Shown here piece after piece: positions 14,944 to 19,261 of a stretch of DNA of 19,261 nucleotides. The DNA is from Propionivibrio sp. (GTDB lineage Bacteria > Pseudomonadota > Gammaproteobacteria > Burkholderiales > Rhodocyclaceae), in contig QKII01000332.1 in assembly GCA_003249625.1 (NCBI GenBank), positions 1-19,261 on the forward strand, read 5' to 3'. The notes below the pieces were generated by a model. That model saw only the letters and a program-made list of their open reading frames with translations. It did no database searches and was not told where the DNA came from. Both the position numbers and the translations under genes were made by a program. Every line of letters begins with the position of its first letter. The stretch's first letter is position 1.

Positions 14944-16847
14944 GCCGACACGGCGCTGCGCTGCATCAGGGCGGCGACCTGTTCCGGCGTCATCGCACCG
15001 AGATCCTTCCCGCCCACGTCACGCACCGACACCGTCCCTTCGGTACGCTCCCGCTCGCCGGCAACGAGCAGATACGGCACGCGCTGCAGCGTGTGTTCGC
15101 GCACCTTGTAGCCGACCTTCTCGTTACGCAGGTCGGCCACCGCCCGCACACCGGCCCGCTTGAGCGCATCGACTGTGGTGCGAACGTAGTCGGCCTGCGC
15201 GTCGGTGACACCGAAGACAACAGCCTGCACCGGCGCCAGCCACGCCGGGAAGGTACCGGCGTAGTGTTCGATCAGGATGCCGGTAAAGCGCTCGAGCGAA
15301 CCGAACAGCGCGCGGTGCAGCATCACCGGCCGTACGCGCTGGCCGGCTTCGTCGATGTAGGCGATGTCGAAGCGTTCGGGCAGGTTCAGGTCGACCTGCA
15401 ACGTGCCGCACTGCCAGTCACGGCCGATTGCGTCGCGCAGGACGAATTCGAGCTTCGGCCCGTAGAAGGCACCTTCGCCGGGGTTGGTCGTGTAGTCCAG
15501 CCCCATCGCGTCGAGCGACGAGGAGAGCGCATGTTCGAGCTGATCCCAGGTTTCGTCGCTGCCGATACGGTTGGCTGGGCGTGTCGACAGTTTGATCGCC
15601 ACCTCGTTGAAGCCGAAGTCGCGGTAGATGTCGAGGATCAGGCGGACGACCGTCTCGCACTCGGACTGCATCTGTGCCGTGGTGCAGAAGATGTGCGCGT
15701 CGTCCTGCGTGAAGTGGCGCACGCGCAACAGGCCATGCAGCGCGCCGGACGGTTCATAGCGGTGCACCTTGCCGAACTCGGCCATGCGTATCGGCAGGTC
15801 GCGGTAGCTCTTCAGCCCGTTGGCGAAGATCGCGACGCCGCCCGGGCAGTTCATTGGCTTCAGGGCAAACGTACGGCCGTCCTCGGTCTCGGTGGTGAAC
15901 ATGTGGTCGCGGTAGTTGGCCCAGTGACCGGAAAGCTCCCACAGCGAGCGGTCCATCACGTCCGGCGTATTCACTTCCTCGTAGCCGGCGTCGAACTGGC
16001 GCTGGCGCATGTAGGCGATCAGTTGCTGGAACAGCGTCCAGCCCTTGCTGTGCCAGAATACCGAACCCGGTGCGCATTCGTCGAAGTGAAACAGGTCGAG
16101 CTGCGTACCAAGCTTGCGGTGATCGCGCTTGGCCGCTTCCTCCAACCGGGTGAGATACGCCTTCAGGCTCTTCTCTTCCGCCCAGCAGGTACCGTAGATG
16201 CGCTGCAGCATGGCGTTCTTCGAGTCGCCGCGCCAGTAGGCGCCGGCAACCTTCATCAATTTGAAGGCCTTGATCTTGCCGGTCGACGGCACGTGCGGAC
16301 CGCGGCACAGGTCAACAAAATCGCCCTGACGATAGAGCGAGACGACGGCGTCGGCCGGAAGATCGCGGATGATCTCGCACTTGTACGTCTCGCCCAGCGA
16401 CTCGAACAGGCGGATCGCCTCTTCGCGCTGCACCTCGCGGCGCTCCAGCGGAATATCGGTACGCGCCAGTTCGCGCATTCGTTCCTCGATCTGCACCAGG
16501 TCCTCCGGCGTAAAGGGGCGCGAATAGGCGAAGTCGTAATAGAAGCCGTCCTCGATCGTCGGCCCGATGGTGACCTGCGCCTCGGGGAAAATCTGCTTGA
16601 CGGCCATCGCCATCAGATGCGCGCACGAGTGACGCAAAATATCCAGCCCTTCCGGATCGCGCTCAGTGATCAACGCAACGTACGCGTCGGAATCGATCAC
16701 TGTAGACAGGTCGCTCAGACAGTCGTCGATGCGCGCCGCAAGTGCGTTGCGCGCCAGGCCGGCGCTGATGTCCTGAGCAACGGAGAAGGCGCTCAACGGC
16801 GCCGGAAAACTGCGTTGTGCCCCGTCGGGCAGTGTAATTACAGGCAT
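14940..16847 (-). CDS. thrS: Threonyl-tRNA synthetase
   Basis: This cytoplasmic class II enzyme charges tRNA-Thr. The 635-residue protein has the TGS domain ([12 protein letters not shown]), the editing domain with [13 protein letters not shown] and [12 protein letters not shown], the catalytic core with zinc ligands in [19 protein letters not shown] and [13 protein letters not shown], and the anticodon-binding domain ([17 protein letters not shown]). It looks fully active and editing-competent. A ribosome site, AGAGGATGAG, precedes the ATG at 16847. The usual thrS-infC-rpmI-rplT context is absent: downstream is DUF134, overlapping by 4 bp. It may therefore be a second, conditionally expressed copy, or a relocated sole copy. 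A palindromic operator overlaps its predicted promoter. Confidence 0.95.
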   Translation of the reverse strand: MPVITLPDGAQRSFPAPLSAFSVAQDISAGLARNALAARIDDCLSDLSTVIDSDAYVALITERDPEGLDILRHSCAHLMAMAVKQIFPEAQVTIGPTIEDGFYYDFAYSRPFTPEDLVQIEERMRELARTDIPLERREVQREEAIRLFESLGETYKCEIIRDLPADAVVSLYRQGDFVDLCRGPHVPSTGKIKAFKLMKVAGAYWRGDSKNAMLQRIYGTCWAEEKSLKAYLTRLEEAAKRDHRKLGTQLDLFHFDECAPGSVFWHSKGWTLFQQLIAYMRQRQFDAGYEEVNTPDVMDRSLWELSGHWANYRDHMFTTETEDGRTFALKPMNCPGGVAIFANGLKSYRDLPIRMAEFGKVHRYEPSGALHGLLRVRHFTQDDAHIFCTTAQMQSECETVVRLILDIYRDFGFNEVAIKLSTRPANRIGSDETWDQLEHALSSSLDAMGLDYTTNPGEGAFYGPKLEFVLRDAIGRDWQCGTLQVDLNLPERFDIAYIDEAGQRVRPVMLHRALFGSLERFTGILIEHYAGTFPAWLAPVQAVVFGVTDAQADYVRTTVDALKRAGVRAVADLRNEKVGYKVREHTLQRVPYLLVAGERERTEGTVSVRDVGGKDLGAMTPEQVAALMQRSAVSA

Positions 16848-16882
16848 CTCATCCTCTTTTGACGATCATCCAAAAAGCGAAT

Positions 16883-16910
16883 GTTATGGCATATGCCAGT
16901 AAATTGCCAA
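16883..16910 (-). promoter_or_regulatory. thrS promoter with palindromic operator TGGCATATGCCA
   Basis: On the minus strand a -35 TTGGCA (plus 16905-16910) and a -10 CATAAC (plus 16883-16888) are 16 bp apart. The perfect palindrome TGGCATATGCCA (16887-16898) covers the spacer and the edge of the -10, so a bound protein should block RNA polymerase. The same 12-mer occurs at 12476-12487. A half-site TGGCATTTGC lies at 16932-16941. Confidence 0.6.
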
Positions 16911-16941
16911 AATATCGGAATCAATAGATTTTGGCATTTGC

Positions 16942-16971
16942 TTGAAATTATTTATGGCTTATGCCAATATT
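16942..16971 (+). promoter_or_regulatory. nifX-ATPase operon promoter with operator TGGCTTATGCCA
   Basis: A -35 TTGAAA (16942-16947) is followed after 18 bp by AATATT (16966-16971). The spacer holds TGGCTTATGCCA (16955-16966), which differs by one base from the perfect palindrome on the thrS side, 68 bp centre to centre. The placement mirrors the thrS promoter, consistent with one repressor controlling both directions. The site lies inside an in-frame upstream extension of the first gene, which supports the later start at 17008. Confidence 0.6.
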
Positions 16972-17007
16972 TGGCCCATACAGTGCATTCACAGGAGCCA
17001 TACCGCG

Positions 17008-17370
17008 ATGAAACTCGTCTTCACGACCACCGGTGACAACCTCGATTCATTGCTCGACCCCAGTTTCGGTCGGGCGCGCTGTTTCCTTCTTCACGATCTG
17101 GACAGCGGGATCAATCAGGTCATCAGCAACCAGCAGAACATCGACGCCGCGCAGGGTGCTGGTATCCAGGCCGCGCAGACCATCGTCAAGGCCAACGCCG
17201 GCGCACTCGTCACCGGACATTGCGGCCCGAAAGCATTTCGCGTCCTCGCCGCCGCCGGGGTAAAGGTATACAACACCGATGCACCGACCGTCGCCGAGGC
17301 CCTCGCCCGCTTCCGCGCAGGACAACTGACCGAGGCAGATTCGGCCAATGTCGAAAGCCACTGGGCATGA
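17008..17370 (+). CDS. NifX/NifB-C-terminal-like (dinitrogenase FeMo-cofactor biosynthesis superfamily) protein
   Basis: A 120-residue protein of the family that binds metal-sulfur clusters, which includes NifX, NafY and the orange protein of sulfate reducers. The pattern is typical: DPSFGRARCFLLHDLDSG, ISNQQNIDAAQGAGIQAAQ, LVTGHCGPKAFRVLAAAG and VYNTDAPTVAEALARF. I chose the ATG at 17008 (MKLVFTTTGDN) because AGGAG precedes it; an in-frame ATG at 16942 would bury the promoter. Its stop overlaps the next start (ATGA at 17367-17370). No nif structural genes are in view, so a role in nitrogenase assembly is not implied. An ORP-like cluster protein working with the adjacent ATPases is the better inference. 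Confidence 0.87.
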   Translation: MKLVFTTTGDNLDSLLDPSFGRARCFLLHDLDSGINQVISNQQNIDAAQGAGIQAAQTIVKANAGALVTGHCGPKAFRVLAAAGVKVYNTDAPTVAEALARFRAGQLTEADSANVESHWA

Positions 17371-18230
17371 TCGTCACCATCGCTTCCGGCAAGGGCGGCA
17401 CGGGAAAAACCAGCCTGGCCGTCAATCTCGCGCGTACGCTCGAAAAAACGTACGCCATGCCGGTGCAATTGCTCGACTGCGATGTCGAGGAGCCTAACGC
17501 CCATCTGTTCCTCGCCGGCACGCCGATCGGCGAGGAAACGATCAACATCGCCGTCCCCGACTTCTACCCCGACAAATGCGACGCCTGCGACAAGTGTGTC
17601 GACTTCTGCCAGTTCAACGCGCTGGCCTCCGTCGGCAAGACGCCAATGTTGTTCCCCGAGTTGTGCCACGGCTGTGGCGGCTGCATGGTGGTCTGCCCGC
17701 AGGATGCCATCCGCGAAAAGGATTACCGGATCGGCGTAATCAAGACCGCAAGCGCCGGGACGATTACGCTCAAGAGCGGCTGCCTCGATGTCGGTGTTTC
17801 GCTGGCATCGACGCTTGTGCATGCATTGAAGGAACGCCTTGAAAAAGACGTCACGACGATCCTCGATGCCCCACCCGGCACGGCGTGCCAAGCCGTTGCC
17901 ACGCTGCGCGGATCGGAGTTCGTCGTGCTCGTCACCGAGCCGACGCCTTTCGGCCAGCATGACCTGACGCTGGCGGTCGACACTGTACGCGCGCTCGGTC
18001 TGCCCTTTGGCGTCGTCATCAACCGTGTTGGTGTTGGCGATGACCGCGTGCAGCGCTACTGCACCAGCGAAGGCATCCCGGTTTTGCTCGAAATACCGGA
18101 CGACCGCCGAGTGGCCGAAGCGTATTCCCGCGGCGACCTGGTCGTCGATGCTCTTCCCGAGTACCAAGCCCACTTCGCGCAGTTGTGGCAATCCATTGAA
18201 AACTACGCTGCGCTGGAGGTCGAGCCATGA
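17367..18230 (+). CDS. MinD/Mrp-type P-loop ATPase with ferredoxin insert (first of pair)
   Basis: A 287-residue cytoplasmic ATPase. The deviant Walker A, SGKGGTGKTS (7-16), is followed by LLDCDVEEPNAHLF. An inserted 2[4Fe-4S] ferredoxin domain has two CxxCxxCxxxC motifs: C71, C74, C77, C81 and C100, C103, C106, C110. The C-terminal half has the switch region LDAPPGTACQ and TEPTPFGQHDL. Such proteins are related to Mrp/NBP35 Fe-S carriers and the paired ATPases of orange-protein clusters. The start overlaps the NifX stop and the stop overlaps the next ATPase start (ATGA both times), so the three products are coupled and probably assemble together. An earlier in-frame start at 17220 would overlap the NifX gene and is rejected. 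Confidence 0.9.
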   Translation: MIVTIASGKGGTGKTSLAVNLARTLEKTYAMPVQLLDCDVEEPNAHLFLAGTPIGEETINIAVPDFYPDKCDACDKCVDFCQFNALASVGKTPMLFPELCHGCGGCMVVCPQDAIREKDYRIGVIKTASAGTITLKSGCLDVGVSLASTLVHALKERLEKDVTTILDAPPGTACQAVATLRGSEFVVLVTEPTPFGQHDLTLAVDTVRALGLPFGVVINRVGVGDDRVQRYCTSEGIPVLLEIPDDRRVAEAYSRGDLVVDALPEYQAHFAQLWQSIENYAALEVEP

Positions 18231-19102
18231 AGGAACTCGTCATCCTCAGCGGCAAGGGCGGCACCGGCAAGACCAGCATCACTGCCTCGTTCGCTCTGCT
18301 CGCCGCACGTCCCGTGATCGCTGACTGCGACGTCGACGCTGCTGATCTGCACCTCGTCATCCCGCCGTCCGTGCGGGAGCGGCATGTGTTCATGAGCGGC
18401 CACCAGGCCGTGGTGATGGAAGAGGTCTGCTGCAACTGCGGCGTCTGCCTGCCCGAGTGCCGCTTCGGCGCAATCATGGAGCCGGCGCCGGAGGCCGGAC
18501 ACGACACGTACTGGATCGAGCCGACGGCCTGTGAAGGCTGTGGCGTCTGTCTCGAAACCTGCCCGATGGACGTCATCGAATTTCCCGAGCGTCGCTGCGG
18601 CGAGTGGATGATCTCCGAGACCGCGTGTGGCCCGATGGTGCACGCCCGGCTCGGCGTCGCCGCCGAGAACTCGGGGAAGCTCGTCACCACGGTGCGCCAG
18701 CAGGCACGGCGAATCGCCGAGGAAGGCGGACACCCGCTGATCCTTGTCGATGGCCCGCCCGGGATCGGCTGTCCGGTCATCGCCTCGATCACCGGTGCGA
18801 CCGACGTGTTGCTGGTCACCGAGCCAACCATCTCCGGCGCGCACGACCTCAAGCGCGTGCTCGGACTGACCCGACACTTCAACATCCCGGCAGCAGTATG
18901 CGTCAACAAGTGGGACATCAATCCCGAGATAGCCGAACACATCGAGGCACTGGCGCGCGAGTCCGGCGCCCGGGTCGTCGGGCGCGTCCGCTACGACCCG
19001 TCGGTCACCCGCGCCCAGATCCAGAAAAAGGCGGTCGTCGAGACCGATTGCCCGTCGGCTGACGACATCCGTGCCATCTGGAAAGAGTTGGCACTGCAAT
19101 GA
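18227..19102 (+). CDS. MinD/Mrp-type P-loop ATPase with ferredoxin insert (second of pair)
   Basis: A 291-residue paralogue of the preceding ATPase. It has LSGKGGTGKTS (8-18), ADCDVDAADLHLV, and two CxxCxxCxxxC clusters: C68, C71, C74, C78 and C102, C105, C108, C112. The nucleotide switch reads VDGPPGIGCP and TEPTISGAHDLKRVL. The two proteins are divergent in sequence but share domain order, which suggests a heterodimer, as proposed for paired ATPases in similar clusters. ATGA overlap at its start couples its translation to the first. A 31-bp gap follows before the next gene, which has its own ribosome site. Confidence 0.9.
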   Translation: MKELVILSGKGGTGKTSITASFALLAARPVIADCDVDAADLHLVIPPSVRERHVFMSGHQAVVMEEVCCNCGVCLPECRFGAIMEPAPEAGHDTYWIEPTACEGCGVCLETCPMDVIEFPERRCGEWMISETACGPMVHARLGVAAENSGKLVTTVRQQARRIAEEGGHPLILVDGPPGIGCPVIASITGATDVLLVTEPTISGAHDLKRVLGLTRHFNIPAAVCVNKWDINPEIAEHIEALARESGARVVGRVRYDPSVTRAQIQKKAVVETDCPSADDIRAIWKELALQ

Positions 19103-19133
19103 AACACCCACTATTTATTCAAGGAGTCTGAAC

Positions 19134-19261
19134 ATGCGCTTCGCCATTCCCCTCGCCGACGGCAAACTGACCGTTCATTTCGGCCACTGCGCCACATTCG
19201 CCCTGCTCGACGTCGATCCCGCGACCAGAACCGTAGCGAACCGCCAGGACGTGGATGCCCC
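19134..19261 (+). CDS. NifX-like FeMo-cofactor-biosynthesis superfamily protein, partial at right edge
   Basis: Only the first 42 residues are in view: MRFAIPLADGKLTVHFGHC, then a strand ending LLDVDPATRTV. The HFGHC motif is typical of the NifX/orange-protein family and differs from the FGRARC of the upstream NifX-like protein, so this is a second subtype rather than a recent copy. A strong AAGGAG ribosome site lies 8 bp before the ATG. The gene closes the visible operon and would put one NifX-like protein on each side of the ATPase pair. Confidence 0.82.
   Translation, partial: MRFAIPLADGKLTVHFGHCATFALLDVDPATRTVANRQDVDA

Noticed and set aside
15093..16862. 589-residue open frame on the plus strand opposite thrS
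   Set aside because: Antisense to a complete, motif-rich ThrS. Long mirror frames are common in GC-rich genes; it has no recognisable domain, and its codons follow the complement of thrS.
17008..19261. Calling the operon part of a nitrogenase (nif) cluster
   Set aside because: No nifHDK, nifEN or nifB genes are visible. NifX-like domains occur widely outside nitrogenase systems, and the paired ferredoxin-ATPases fit orange-protein-type clusters better.

Overview
The window looks like a chromosomal segment of a GC-rich, Gram-negative betaproteobacterium, most plausibly a member of the Rhodocyclales. This rests on protein style, codon use and gene mix; no marker gene fixes the taxon. Nearly all of it is protein-coding. 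I found no tRNA, rRNA, CRISPR array or insertion sequence.

Region 1 (1-3240, minus strand) is a xylose-uptake locus: a ROK-family XylR-like repressor, then xylF (periplasmic xylose-binding protein), then the start of xylG (ABC-transporter ATPase), which runs off the left edge. Two of the three genes are broken, each by a small exact tandem duplication. A 21-bp duplication in xylG puts an in-frame TAG just after the Walker A motif. An 11-bp duplication frameshifts the ROK gene at the junction between its DNA-binding part and its sugar-sensing part. Deleting one copy of either repeat restores a normal reading frame. xylF itself is intact.

Region 2 (3417-10733, plus strand) is a tightly packed run of genes: three tandem EAL-HDOD signalling proteins that share a common origin and show graded loss of EAL catalytic residues, then galE, a D-2-hydroxyacid dehydrogenase, and a beta-CASP metallo-beta-lactamase-fold RNase-like protein. 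Gaps after the second EAL-HDOD gene are 2 to 30 bp, so these are probably cotranscribed. Two short hypothetical genes follow (10854-11286), the second preceded by a strong 11-bp inverted repeat.

Region 3 (11318-19261) is the most unusual part. On the minus strand are a seven-helix DUF2914 membrane protein and an operon of threonyl-tRNA synthetase, a Cys-rich DUF134 (UPF0251) DNA-binding protein, and a thioredoxin/CcdA-like thiol-disulfide membrane protein. On the plus strand are a DHPS-like metallo-hydrolase and an operon of NifX-like protein, two ferredoxin-containing MinD/Mrp-type ATPases, and a second NifX-like protein cut by the right edge. The second operon resembles the 'orange protein' (ORP)/Mrp clusters known from anaerobes. 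The perfect palindrome TGGCATATGCCA occurs upstream of the metallo-hydrolase and again between thrS and nifX, where a near-copy (TGGCTTATGCCA) faces the nifX operon. In the thrS and nifX promoters the palindrome lies across the predicted -35/-10 spacer. I infer one regulon, probably repressed by the DUF134 protein, joining a full-length ThrS, thiol-disulfide chemistry, a metallo-hydrolase and Fe-S ATPase/NifX proteins.
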